DNA of 42,812 nucleotides. It comes from Eubacterium ramulus ATCC 29099. GTDB taxonomy: Bacteria; Bacillota; Clostridia; Lachnospirales; Lachnospiraceae. The notes beneath the pieces are model-generated. The model had not been told where the DNA came from. It did no database searches and worked only from the letters and a program-made list of their open reading frames with translations. The DNA lies in contig NZ_KI271185.1 of assembly GCF_000469345.1 (NCBI RefSeq), positions 69,020 through 111,831 on the forward strand. Direction: 5' to 3'. The position numbers were made by a program, and so were the translations under genes. Shown here in pieces: positions 1 through 7,694 of the stretch. Each line of letters starts with the position of its first letter. Position 1 is the first letter of the stretch.

Positions 1-40
1 ATTCTGGTCAGCGAAAGCTGACATATTCTTCTAAACCAGC
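1..40. repeat. Partial hairpin element at left window edge, related to the 78-nt palindromic repeat
   Basis: A hairpin with arms GTCAGC (7-12) and GCTGAC (17-22) and a GAAA loop is followed directly by ATATTCTTCT. The 14-nt string TGACATATTCTTCT (19-32) occurs exactly at 7635-7648, inside the dispersed element, also directly after a hairpin arm that began with GTCA. The hairpin sequences differ but the arrangement is the same. It overlaps the feoB stop codon and may be cut by the window edge. It could instead be only the feoB terminator. Confidence 0.4.
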
Positions 41-2376
41 CCGATCATCAAACCGATAAGGTGTACCACCAGTGCTGCCAGCCATGCAATCACACACTGC
101 CAGATCACCACACCGATGGCCCATTTTGTTCCAAGTTCCCGCTTGATTGATGCAATGGCTGCCACACATGGTGTATACAAGAGGCTGAATACCAGTATTG
201 AGGCTGCTGTCAGGGATGTGATTACCGTACCAATACTTCCAGCAAACAGCACTTCCAGCGTAGATACCACACTCTCTTTTGCAATAAAACCGCTGATCAG
301 GGAAGTACAGATCCTCCAGTCGCCCATACCGAGCGGGCGGAAAACCGGCACCAGCACACCGGCCACTGCTGCCAGGATACTGTCTGCGGAATCCGTTACC
401 ATATTCATATGCAGATCAAAACTCTGCAGGAACCAAACCACGATCGTTGCAATAAAAATAACCGAAAATGCACGCTGCAGGAAGTCTTTTGCTTTTTCCC
501 ACAGAAGCTGTGTCACATTTTTTGCCCCCGGCAGGCGGTAATTCGGCAGCTCCATAACAAACGGAACCGGCTCGCCTTTAAATAATGTTCCTTTATAAAG
601 GAATGAGATCAAAATTCCGACACCGATGCCAAGCAAATACAATCCTGCCATGATAAAGCCACCGCGTTTCGGGAAAAATGCACTGACAAAGAACGAGTAA
701 ATCGGCAGCTTTGCTGTACAACTCATAAATGGAGTCAACAGAATCGTCATCTTCCGATCCCGCTCACTGGTCAGGGTTCGTGTTGCCATAACCGCTGGAA
801 CGGTACAACCAAATCCGATCAGCATTGGTACAATACTTCGACCCGAAAGTCCGATCTTGCGCAGCAATTTGTCCATGACAAAGGCCACTCTGGCAATATA
901 ACCACTGTCTTCCATCAGAGACAGGAAGAAAAACAGTGTCACGATGATCGGTAAAAAGCTCAGCACACTTCCAACACCGTTAAAAATACCGTCAATAACA
1001 AGACTGTGCATAGCTCCATTTACATGGGTTGCTGTCATCGCCGCATCCACGATATCAGCCAGCTTATCGATTCCCATCTCCAGCAGGGTCTGCAAACCTG
1101 CCCCGATCACATTGAAGGTCAGATAAAACACCAGTACCATGATTCCAACAAAACACGGGATCGCCGTGTATTTTCCTGTCAGAATCCGGTCAATCTTCTC
1201 ACTCCGGATACGTTCCTTACTCTCTTTTGGTTTTACCACAGTCTGTTCACACAGACGTTCAATAAAATCAAACCGCATATCAGCAATCGCTGCACTCCGG
1301 TCAACTTCACGTTCTGTCTCCATCTGCTGTACGATATGCTCCAGCATCTCCCGCTCGTTCTGATCCAGCTTTAACTGCTCCAGGATCAGGTGATCTCCCT
1401 CAATCGCTTTGGTTGCCGCAAACCGCACCGGAATCTGTGCTGCCTGTGCATGATCTTCAATCAGATGAATCACTGCATGAATGCAACGGTGCACAGATCC
1501 GTTATGATCATTTTTATCACAGAAATCCTGACGAAGCGGTCGCTCCTGATATTTTGCAATATGTAATGCATGACGGACAAGCTCGTCCACACCCTGATTT
1601 TTAGCTGCCGATATCGGAATCACCGGAACACCAAGCAGTGCTTCCATGCCGTTGACATCTATGGAGCCCTGATTTCCAATCACTTCATCCATCATATTCA
1701 GGGCAACTACCATCGGGATATCCATCTCCAGAAGCTGCATCGTCAGATACAGATTTCGCTCAATATTCGTCGCATCCAGAATATTAATGATTGCTTTTGG
1801 CTTTTCATCCAGCACAAAATTCCTGGATACGATTTCTTCACTGCTGTACGGAGACATGGAATAAATACCCGGCAGATCCGTCACATCTGTCTCCGGATGT
1901 CCTTTGATCGAACCATCCTTTCTGTCAACCGTAACACCTGGAAAATTTCCTACATGCTGATTCGATCCGGTCAGCTGATTAAACAAAGTCGTTTTTCCGC
2001 AGTTCTGATTGCCCACCAGCGCATAGGTCAGTTTTGTGCCTTCCGGCAATGGATTTTCATCTTTTTTCGAATGAAACTTTCCGGTCTCACCGATGCCCGG
2101 ATGCTTTGAGCCAAGTTCCTTCACCGTTCTTTGGTGCTCATTGCTTCGTTTTCCGATCGGATCGATCTCAATCTGATCTGCTTCCTCCAGACGCAGAGTT
2201 AGTTCATATCCATGAATCTGAAGTTCCATCGGATCCCCCATTGGGGCAAGCTTTACTACCGTCACTTCTGCTCCCGGAATCATTCCCATATCTAAAAAAT
2301 GCTGACGCAGGGCACCTTCTCCACCTACGGTTTTAATTACTGCACTTTTTCCAATTTTCAGTTCTCGTAATGTCAT
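31..2376 (-). CDS. feoB: Ferrous iron transporter, FeoA-FeoB fusion
   Basis: This is a GTP-gated Fe(II) importer of the cytoplasmic membrane. Residues 1-75 form a FeoA-type SH3-like domain fused to FeoB, which FeoA and FeoB usually are not. After a charged linker comes the G domain: G1 GNQNCGKT at 122-129, G3 DLPG at 167-170, G4 NMMD at 227-230. The C-terminal half (from about 400) has the hydrophobic gate segments of FeoB. The 781 residues equal FeoA plus a full FeoB, so the gene looks intact. An AGAGGAAG-like site precedes the ATG. A TATAAT-like -10 (2434-2439) and a TTGAT/ATCAA inverted repeat lie upstream; iron control is plausible, but no good Fur box was seen. No feoC is visible. The last codons overlap a hairpin at the window edge. 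Confidence 0.97.
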   Translation of the reverse strand: MTLRELKIGKSAVIKTVGGEGALRQHFLDMGMIPGAEVTVVKLAPMGDPMELQIHGYELTLRLEEADQIEIDPIGKRSNEHQRTVKELGSKHPGIGETGKFHSKKDENPLPEGTKLTYALVGNQNCGKTTLFNQLTGSNQHVGNFPGVTVDRKDGSIKGHPETDVTDLPGIYSMSPYSSEEIVSRNFVLDEKPKAIINILDATNIERNLYLTMQLLEMDIPMVVALNMMDEVIGNQGSIDVNGMEALLGVPVIPISAAKNQGVDELVRHALHIAKYQERPLRQDFCDKNDHNGSVHRCIHAVIHLIEDHAQAAQIPVRFAATKAIEGDHLILEQLKLDQNEREMLEHIVQQMETEREVDRSAAIADMRFDFIERLCEQTVVKPKESKERIRSEKIDRILTGKYTAIPCFVGIMVLVFYLTFNVIGAGLQTLLEMGIDKLADIVDAAMTATHVNGAMHSLVIDGIFNGVGSVLSFLPIIVTLFFFLSLMEDSGYIARVAFVMDKLLRKIGLSGRSIVPMLIGFGCTVPAVMATRTLTSERDRKMTILLTPFMSCTAKLPIYSFFVSAFFPKRGGFIMAGLYLLGIGVGILISFLYKGTLFKGEPVPFVMELPNYRLPGAKNVTQLLWEKAKDFLQRAFSVIFIATIVVWFLQSFDLHMNMVTDSADSILAAVAGVLVPVFRPLGMGDWRICTSLISGFIAKESVVSTLEVLFAGSIGTVITSLTAASILVFSLLYTPCVAAIASIKRELGTKWAIGVVIWQCVIAWLAALVVHLIGLMIGLV

Positions 2377-2433
2377 AATGTCTTGTACTTCCTCTTATGT
2401 ATTTTCTATGTGTGTTTTTGAGAAACTTTTTTC

Positions 2434-2466
2434 ATTATAACACTGTTTTTGATATTTTTTCATCAA
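2434..2466 (-). promoter_or_regulatory. feoB upstream region: -10 box and inverted repeat
   Basis: On the minus strand TATAAT is at 2439-2434. The inverted repeat TTGAT-N8-ATCAA (2449-2466) lies just upstream, about where the -35 would be, and no good -35 hexamer is visible. This suggests an operator for a metal-responsive regulator, but the motif matches no metal box I can name with certainty. Confidence 0.4.
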
Positions 2467-2523
2467 TTATTTGCAAAAAAAGAAGGAGATCCAACAATCC
2501 CACTGATACTTTTTCCTATCGTG

Positions 2524-3063
2524 CTAGTTTTTCTTCCTTCTTTTACATAATTTCATAATTCTCGGTCTGTTATACCGCTGCATGATAGCAAAGGACAAAT
2601 CTATCATGGCTGACAGCACAGATGTGATCAGAAATACCCAGAAAGCGCCAAATGCAGGAACTGTAAGCAATGGAAGAAAACTGAATATCACAATTACTTC
2701 ATGGCTTAGTTCCGCCTGACACATCGCTCCTGCAATTTCTTCCGGTGTATGTATCCTCAGATCAAAATTTTCCGGTTCATAAGTTGGCATCTTACTTTTC
2801 CACTTCTTTACATGCAGCTTCTTGTACAATTTTTCTTCCCATGTTCTCTGCTGATACCATGTTTTTGACAAATCTGCCCGATTCTGCATCACACTACTGA
2901 AAATACCTGCCACCACATAACGTATAACAAAATGATAACTGATGGTTCCCGCTGTAATAGCCAGTGACAGCATCACACTATTTTCTGTTGACCTATATAA
3001 TATTGTAAATATGATCGTCGCCAGAACGGCAACTACCATCGTGGATTTCATTGCTTTTTTCAC
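2524..3063 (-). CDS. CrtO-like small membrane protein (glycosyl-diaponeurosporenoate acyltransferase family)
   Basis: This 179-residue protein has two N-terminal hydrophobic segments (about 8-23 and 31-50), a basic WEEKLYKKLHVKKWK segment, a conserved AELSHE motif, two more hydrophobic segments and a C-terminal QRYNRPR motif. The WE-LYK-LKVKKWK start and the QRYNRPR end are characteristic, as I know them, of the CrtO acyltransferase family of staphyloxanthin synthesis and its many uncharacterised Firmicute homologues. No carotenoid gene is nearby, so the substrate is unknown. The start is GTG with AAGGA upstream. A TTGCAG-17-TAGGAT promoter precedes it. Confidence 0.6.
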   Translation of the reverse strand: MKKAMKSTMVVAVLATIIFTILYRSTENSVMLSLAITAGTISYHFVIRYVVAGIFSSVMQNRADLSKTWYQQRTWEEKLYKKLHVKKWKSKMPTYEPENFDLRIHTPEEIAGAMCQAELSHEVIVIFSFLPLLTVPAFGAFWVFLITSVLSAMIDLSFAIMQRYNRPRIMKLCKRRKKN

Positions 3064-3113
3064 AGTGGTAATTCCTTCAAATTTCTAGTATTTTCTGTAT
3101 TCTCTTTGTAATC

Positions 3114-3142
3114 ATCCTATCACGCTAACCGTTTCCCTGCAA
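3114..3142 (-). promoter_or_regulatory. Promoter of the CrtO-like gene
   Basis: On the minus strand TTGCAG is followed after 17 nt by TAGGAT, about 50 nt upstream of the GTG start. Found by eye. Confidence 0.5.
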
Positions 3143-3213
3143 GTTTTACATACCTTCCATCATCTTTTAACTCGCAGAAGTGGCGTTTAGCTGTCACGCA
3201 GCGCCGTCGTGGA

Positions 3214-3309
3214 TGAAAAAGCCCTATACTTCACTGTGTAAATGGGGAGGATGCAGGTAAAATGGAGCATATCCTCAGTTGAAAAATCCATATACTTCAC
3301 CGTATAAAT
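3214..3309. repeat. Two 30-nt imperfect direct repeats in the 338-bp intergenic region
   Basis: Copies at 3214-3243 and 3280-3309 share 26 of 30 bases, including the exact core TATACTTCAC, and start 66 nt apart. They lie in the gap between the CrtO-like gene and the reductase gene. Apart from these, the promoter and a long hairpin, nothing coding was recognised in 3064-3401. Confidence 0.6.
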
Positions 3310-3310
3310 A

Positions 3311-3383
3311 GAGAAATCCGGCAATTTTTTCTCAGGAAGCGATTGCTAGCGACCGAGACAAAATTGCCGGATTTCTCTTTTTT
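3311..3383. terminator. Long hairpin downstream of the reductase operon
   Basis: Perfect 18-bp arms GAGAAATCCGGCAATTTT (3311-3328) and complement (3360-3377) enclose a 31-nt loop. It lies just past the stop codon of the minus-strand reductase gene and should end that operon. The clean T-run (six T, 3378-3383) is, however, on the plus-strand side; on the minus side the tail is only TCTATTTATA. It may work in both directions. Confidence 0.6.
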
Positions 3384-3401
3384 CAACTACACAGGCAAGA
3401 T

Positions 3402-5420
3402 CTACTCCTGGATATAAGCCACAGATTCCTCACTTGCACCAACTTTCAGAGCTGCAATATAGCCGGTTCTCGTACACTGGTCTACTTTTCCCGGATGGAT
3501 TGCATCACCAATAACAAATACCTCTGCCTCTCCGGCAGCTTCTTTCAAGGCACTGTAATCTACAGATTTCATACCAAGTGCATACAATACAGTATCTGCC
3601 GGAAGTTCCTGTACACCATCTGCATTTTCAATCTTTACACTGTTTGGTGTAATCTCCAGACACTTTGTTTTTGGAAGCATGGTCATATCATTTTTCTCCA
3701 TCTCCCATACCAGAGCCTCGCGGTACATACCAAAAGACTCATTTGCCACACGGTCAAGCATCTCTACTACAGTTACCTCATGTCCTGTTTTCTGCAGATA
3801 AAGTCCTGTCTCGCATCCAACCAGACCTCCACCGATCATGACTACTTTTTTGCCCGGTTCACAGGTTCCGTCATATACAGCCATCGCCTGATGTGCATGT
3901 TCTATACCCTTGATCGGCGGGCATGCCGGAACAGAACCTGTTGCAAGGATTACTGCATCCGGTGCAAACTCTTTTACAAATTCCGGTGTCACTTCTGTAT
4001 TCATAAGAATTTCCACATCATGACGTTTTACTTCGCGGATCATCATATCTTTGAAATTGCGAAGATCCGGTTTGTCGATATCCACATCTGTAAAATACAG
4101 CAATCCGCCAAGTTTATCAGATTTTTCTGCCAAAGTTACTTTATGTCCGCGTTCTGCCGCGGTGATGGCCGCCTGGATACCTGCAATACCGCCACCTACG
4201 ATCAGAACCTTCTGAGAACCTTTTTCTGCTGCCGGAAGCTGCTCAATGTCAAATGGCAGATGTGCCATCGGGTTAATGGTACAGTGACCTACATATACAG
4301 CCAGCTGTTCACTGGTAAATGGCAGATCATCATAGCCTTCCTCCGGGGAACCCGGGAAACATTTATAACATCTTAAACAACGTCGGATCTGTGCTTCATC
4401 ACCATTCATGCATTTCTGTGCAAAATCCGGGTCTGCCAGCATCTGACGTCCGAAAATTGCGAAATCAATCTTGCCATCTGCAATCGCCTGATCTACCTGC
4501 TCCGGGGAGTTGATACCACCGACTGCTCCTACCGGCAGAGATGTATATTTCTTAATAATAGAAGCCGGTCCGATATTCAGTCCGTGTTCATGGAACATAC
4601 TGGACTCTGTACCGGATTTTACAGATTCCTCATAAATACCACAGGTAACATGTACAGATGTAATGTACTGTTCTACCATCCGGATGAATTCTCCGGTTTC
4701 TTCCGGTGTGATTCCGCCCGGCTGGTGATCGGTTCCGTCGATACGAAGTTCAAACAGGAAATCCGGGCCAACCGCTTCACGGATTGCTTTGCAGATCTGA
4801 ATTGGGAATTTTGCACGGTTTTCCAGAGATCCACCGTACTCATCGGTACGTGTATTCATTAATGGGGAAAGGTACTGTGTAAAGATAAATCCATGTCCGC
4901 CATGAACGAGGATTCCGTCAAATCCGGCTTTCTGCATATAAACAGCTGCCACTGCGAAATCATTTGCAATACGATCCATATCATCCTTCGTCATTGCACG
5001 AACCGGAACACCTGCGGAGTTTACACAGTCAACCGGTCCGATCGCTTCCTGCTGATCGTTGAACGGAACTTTTTCTTTTCCACAATGAACCAGCTCAGCC
5101 AGTGCAATACAATCATGTTTTTTTATACGGTCAGCATACGTTTTTACCGCTTTGAATGTCGCCATATCTTCTTCCGGTTTTGCAAAATCAAATGGTTTGA
5201 AGCCCGGGATACGCACTGCGTCACGGAAGTTGACATCTGTCTCACCAAGAATAACACAGGCATTGCCTCCTTTTGCCGGTCCCTCCAATTTACGATAGGA
5301 AACTTCTGCTGCCATTGGATTCTGAGCTACCAGACTGAACGCCATCGGTGCGCTTACGATACGGTTTTTGTATACTTTGTTGCCGACTTTCATCGGGCTT
5401 AATAAATGTGTAAATGCCAT
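3402..5420 (-). CDS. Old Yellow Enzyme-family NAD(P)H:flavin oxidoreductase (BaiCD / 2,4-dienoyl-CoA reductase-like)
   Basis: This is a cytoplasmic flavo-iron-sulfur reductase, predicted to reduce activated C=C bonds. Residues 1-340 form an OYE-type FMN barrel with the HGGHG motif (173-177) and QYLSP. The 4Fe-4S cysteines are C348, C351, C354 and C380. Then comes a pyridine-nucleotide-disulfide oxidoreductase part with two dinucleotide motifs, GGGIAG (about 409) and GGGLVG. At 672 residues it has the full length of the 2,4-dienoyl-CoA reductase, BaiCD/BaiH and daidzein reductase family. It follows a flavodoxin-like gene by about 30 nt (AGAGGAGA ribosome site), so the two form one operon. Candidate substrates are unsaturated acyl, steroid or phenolic compounds; the sequence does not decide between them. 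Confidence 0.9.
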   Translation of the reverse strand: MAFTHLLSPMKVGNKVYKNRIVSAPMAFSLVAQNPMAAEVSYRKLEGPAKGGNACVILGETDVNFRDAVRIPGFKPFDFAKPEEDMATFKAVKTYADRIKKHDCIALAELVHCGKEKVPFNDQQEAIGPVDCVNSAGVPVRAMTKDDMDRIANDFAVAAVYMQKAGFDGILVHGGHGFIFTQYLSPLMNTRTDEYGGSLENRAKFPIQICKAIREAVGPDFLFELRIDGTDHQPGGITPEETGEFIRMVEQYITSVHVTCGIYEESVKSGTESSMFHEHGLNIGPASIIKKYTSLPVGAVGGINSPEQVDQAIADGKIDFAIFGRQMLADPDFAQKCMNGDEAQIRRCLRCYKCFPGSPEEGYDDLPFTSEQLAVYVGHCTINPMAHLPFDIEQLPAAEKGSQKVLIVGGGIAGIQAAITAAERGHKVTLAEKSDKLGGLLYFTDVDIDKPDLRNFKDMMIREVKRHDVEILMNTEVTPEFVKEFAPDAVILATGSVPACPPIKGIEHAHQAMAVYDGTCEPGKKVVMIGGGLVGCETGLYLQKTGHEVTVVEMLDRVANESFGMYREALVWEMEKNDMTMLPKTKCLEITPNSVKIENADGVQELPADTVLYALGMKSVDYSALKEAAGEAEVFVIGDAIHPGKVDQCTRTGYIAALKVGASEESVAYIQE

Positions 5421-5451
5421 AATTTCTCCTCTTCTTAAAAATAATATCGAA

Positions 5452-6399
5452 TTAATCCAGTTCCGGGAATTTCAGTTCTTTATATTTTGGTAATTTTGCC
5501 GCAACTTCTTCCCGTTTCTTCGGATCCATGAAAAATCCTCCCTGTGTCTCGGCGATTTCATCACAATGGACACCACGGCCTTCCTCTGTGGTACGGTCAC
5601 GCTCCAGTCCGTTAGCCGCGATGACAAATTTCCATTTACCATCCGGGGTTCGCTCCAGATCTCCGCCTGCGCCACATACGGTACACTCGATCGGATATTG
5701 CAGACCTTTCCACTGCGGCTCGCCCAGACACAGTGAATTGCTGTGGCAGTTCGGACACCATCCGTAATCCGGATCTCCCAGCCATTTCCGCTCTTCCGGT
5801 TTTGTATTCAGTGCTTCCATAACATTTTTTCCAATTTCTCTTGCGCGTGCAATTTTTTCATCATACAGAAGAACCTGTCCCGGTGCCGGAACCTGCGTAG
5901 CCATATACATATCCACGATTTTAAAGCTGTTTGTAAATGTAGTTGCCTGCATGCACTCCAGTGCCATGGACTGCCAGGAACGGGTAGAACCACCCACTGC
6001 GATCAGCGCGCCCACACGGTCTCTCGGCTCAATCGCTCCGATTTTTGTTAAAAATGCTGATTCGTATGCCAGATTTCTGTGCATGAATTTCAAAAATAAG
6101 GATGACGGCATAAGATCATACGTCGGTGCCGAAAAAATAACTGCGTCCTGATTCAACATCACATCCATAATCTTCTTTTTATCATCTGCATCATCCAGGG
6201 AACATCCGGTATATTTTCCCATAGACATTCCCATGGTGCAGGATGTACATCCGTTACAGTCAATGATATTGTAATCCTTTAAATTGATCATTCTGACCTC
6301 TGCTCCCATCTCCTGACAGACAAGCAGTGCCTCTTTTAATAAAATTTCTGAATTACTGTTTTTTCTTCCTGCAGTAACTCCCATAACCTGAAACGCCAT
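5452..6399 (-). CDS. Flavodoxin-like NADPH-dependent FMN reductase family protein with C-terminal zinc-ribbon-like domain
   Basis: The N-terminal 190 residues resemble the NADPH-dependent FMN reductase / iron-sulfur flavoprotein fold, with an early CNGCTSC cluster (cysteines 48, 51 and 54) in the position of the compact cluster of iron-sulfur flavoproteins. The C-terminal part contains CPNC and CTVCG pairs, consistent with a zinc ribbon or rubredoxin-like site. It probably hands electrons to the OYE-type reductase encoded next in the same operon; that is inference from position. An AGGAGG site precedes the ATG, and the promoter overlaps a LysR-type operator. Confidence 0.8.
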   Translation of the reverse strand: MAFQVMGVTAGRKNSNSEILLKEALLVCQEMGAEVRMINLKDYNIIDCNGCTSCTMGMSMGKYTGCSLDDADDKKKIMDVMLNQDAVIFSAPTYDLMPSSLFLKFMHRNLAYESAFLTKIGAIEPRDRVGALIAVGGSTRSWQSMALECMQATTFTNSFKIVDMYMATQVPAPGQVLLYDEKIARAREIGKNVMEALNTKPEERKWLGDPDYGWCPNCHSNSLCLGEPQWKGLQYPIECTVCGAGGDLERTPDGKWKFVIAANGLERDRTTEEGRGVHCDEIAETQGGFFMDPKKREEVAAKLPKYKELKFPELD

Positions 6400-6503
6400 A
6401 TTGAATTTACCTCCTCTGCTTTTCTACGAAAACCAATCACTTCGGTGGGGAAACACCTGATATTTTTCGTGCATAATTTTCGTTTACACCTAACCTCTTT
6501 TGT

Positions 6504-6520
6504 GTTACATTGATTGTAAC
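6504..6520. promoter_or_regulatory. LysR-type operator (T-N11-A palindrome)
   Basis: GTTAC-N7-GTAAC is a perfect 5-bp-arm palindrome containing T-N11-A (6506 to 6518), the core LysR-family site. It overlaps the minus-strand -10 box of the flavodoxin-OYE operon and sits about 75 nt upstream of the predicted lysR start of transcription. Confidence 0.65.
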
Positions 6521-6541
6521 ATGAAGATTTTCTTTTGTGAA
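6513..6541 (-). promoter_or_regulatory. Promoter of the flavodoxin-OYE operon
   Basis: On the minus strand TTCACA is followed after 17 nt by TACAAT. The -10 lies inside the T-N11-A palindrome, so bound regulator could block or reposition RNA polymerase. Confidence 0.55.
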
Positions 6542-6553
6542 ATTCATATATTT

Positions 6554-6582
6554 TTGCATTATTGATAAATATTTTTTATAAA
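6554..6582 (+). promoter_or_regulatory. Promoter of the lysR gene
   Basis: TTGCAT is followed after 17 nt by TATAAA in a very AT-rich stretch, about 40 nt upstream of the ATG. Other TATAAT-like strings nearby make the exact start uncertain. Confidence 0.5.
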
Positions 6583-6622
6583 TATTTTTAAATATAATCA
6601 CATAACCAGACCGGAGGTACTT

Positions 6623-7528
6623 ATGGATCAGAAACAACTGACCTATTTTATCGCAGTAGCTAAATATCGCAATTTTTCCCGGGCTGCCCAGGATTTTTAT
6701 CTGACCCAGCCTGCCATCAGCCATCAGATCAAAATGTTGGAAAAGGAATTGGATACAGAACTTTTTGTCCGAAGCACAAAAAAAGTCACTCTGACAGACA
6801 GCGGGGAATTATTTCTCGAAGATGCAAAATCCATTCTCGATGCAATGGGACAGGCAAAACAAAAACTGGATCTGGCAAAAGAACAGCCTTCCGTACTGCG
6901 TATCAGCCATCTTTCTGCTCCCACCCACCAGTTTCTTCCGGAGGTAGTAAATCAGTTTCACATCCGCTATCCTCATATAAAAATCAAACTGATGCGCCAG
7001 GATGCTTTACAGATATCCGAGACAGCTGCCCGACAAGATGCGGATATCTATTATTCCATGATGCCGGATCTGCAGCAGATTTCTACTCTGGATGTCAAAA
7101 AAATCCAATCCGACGCTTTTTGTCTGGTTACTCGGAAAGATCATCCTGCGTTACAGAAAATGGTTCTGGATTATGACAAACTCTCCACGGAACCATTCCT
7201 CGTTTTTCATCCGGAGCATGCCAGATACATGAATCAGCGCATCATGGAGCTGTGTGCACAGATCGGTTTCCATCCTCGTATCACAGAACAGTTTGATCTG
7301 TATGAAAATCTGCTGCAGGCAGTGGAAGCAGGCACCGGCATTTCCATTCTGCCTTATCGCAGCCGCAGCTATATGCATGCGAACAATCTGGCCTTTACTT
7401 TGCTGGATAGCAGCAATGATACACTGGATCTGGCCATTGCCTGGGAACACGAAATAAGCAATCCGGCAGTACCGCTGTTTTTAGAAGTTTTTCGGGAATA
7501 TATGCGGGAGCACCCGGAACATTTTTAA
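6623..7528 (+). CDS. LysR-family transcriptional regulator
   Basis: This 301-residue protein has an N-terminal winged helix-turn-helix (residues 1-60, with the typical FSRAAQDFYLTQPAISHQIK string) followed by a LysR substrate-binding domain. The ATG has CCGGAGG upstream. It is divergent from the flavodoxin-OYE operon, with a T-N11-A palindrome in the shared promoter region, so it most likely controls that operon and itself in response to a small molecule related to the reductase substrate. Confidence 0.93.
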   Translation: MDQKQLTYFIAVAKYRNFSRAAQDFYLTQPAISHQIKMLEKELDTELFVRSTKKVTLTDSGELFLEDAKSILDAMGQAKQKLDLAKEQPSVLRISHLSAPTHQFLPEVVNQFHIRYPHIKIKLMRQDALQISETAARQDADIYYSMMPDLQQISTLDVKKIQSDAFCLVTRKDHPALQKMVLDYDKLSTEPFLVFHPEHARYMNQRIMELCAQIGFHPRITEQFDLYENLLQAVEAGTGISILPYRSRSYMHANNLAFTLLDSSNDTLDLAIAWEHEISNPAVPLFLEVFREYMREHPEHF

Positions 7529-7584
7529 ACATTATATTGTGGATTCACTTATACCCACACATAGATTTACAAATGCAACTATTT

Positions 7585-7662
7585 TCAAGAATGCCCTCGG
7601 CATTCTTGCTGTGAGATGCACGTCATGCAATGCATGACATATTCTTCTGTGCATCTCTGCAA
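7585..7662 (-). repeat. 78-nt dispersed palindromic element, copy 1
   Basis: It contains hairpin B with arms CAAGAATGCC/GGCATTCTTG (7586-7595, 7599-7608) and loop CTC. Next comes compound hairpin A: outer arms GAGATGCAC (7613-7621) and GTGCATCTC (7649-7657) around an inner palindrome GTCATGCA/TGCATGAC (7622-7638), with ATATTCTTCT unpaired between inner and outer stems. Its reverse complement matches 41233-41310 at 74 of 78 positions. It lies between lysR and the Gfo/Idh gene. No open reading frame or transposase is associated. Confidence 0.85.
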
Positions 7663-7694
7663 GTCTACACACTTTTTACCGGGAGGTTTCTGAC

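Noticed and set aside
3495-4376. A 293-codon plus-strand frame within the OYE reductase gene
   Set aside because: Antisense shadow; the minus-strand reductase has intact motifs across the whole region.
6504-6520. A second BceR box (TTACA...TGTAA) near the lysR gene
   Set aside because: The spacing between half-sites is five, not four, and it is centred between a lysR gene and its likely target, which fits a LysR T-N11-A site better.
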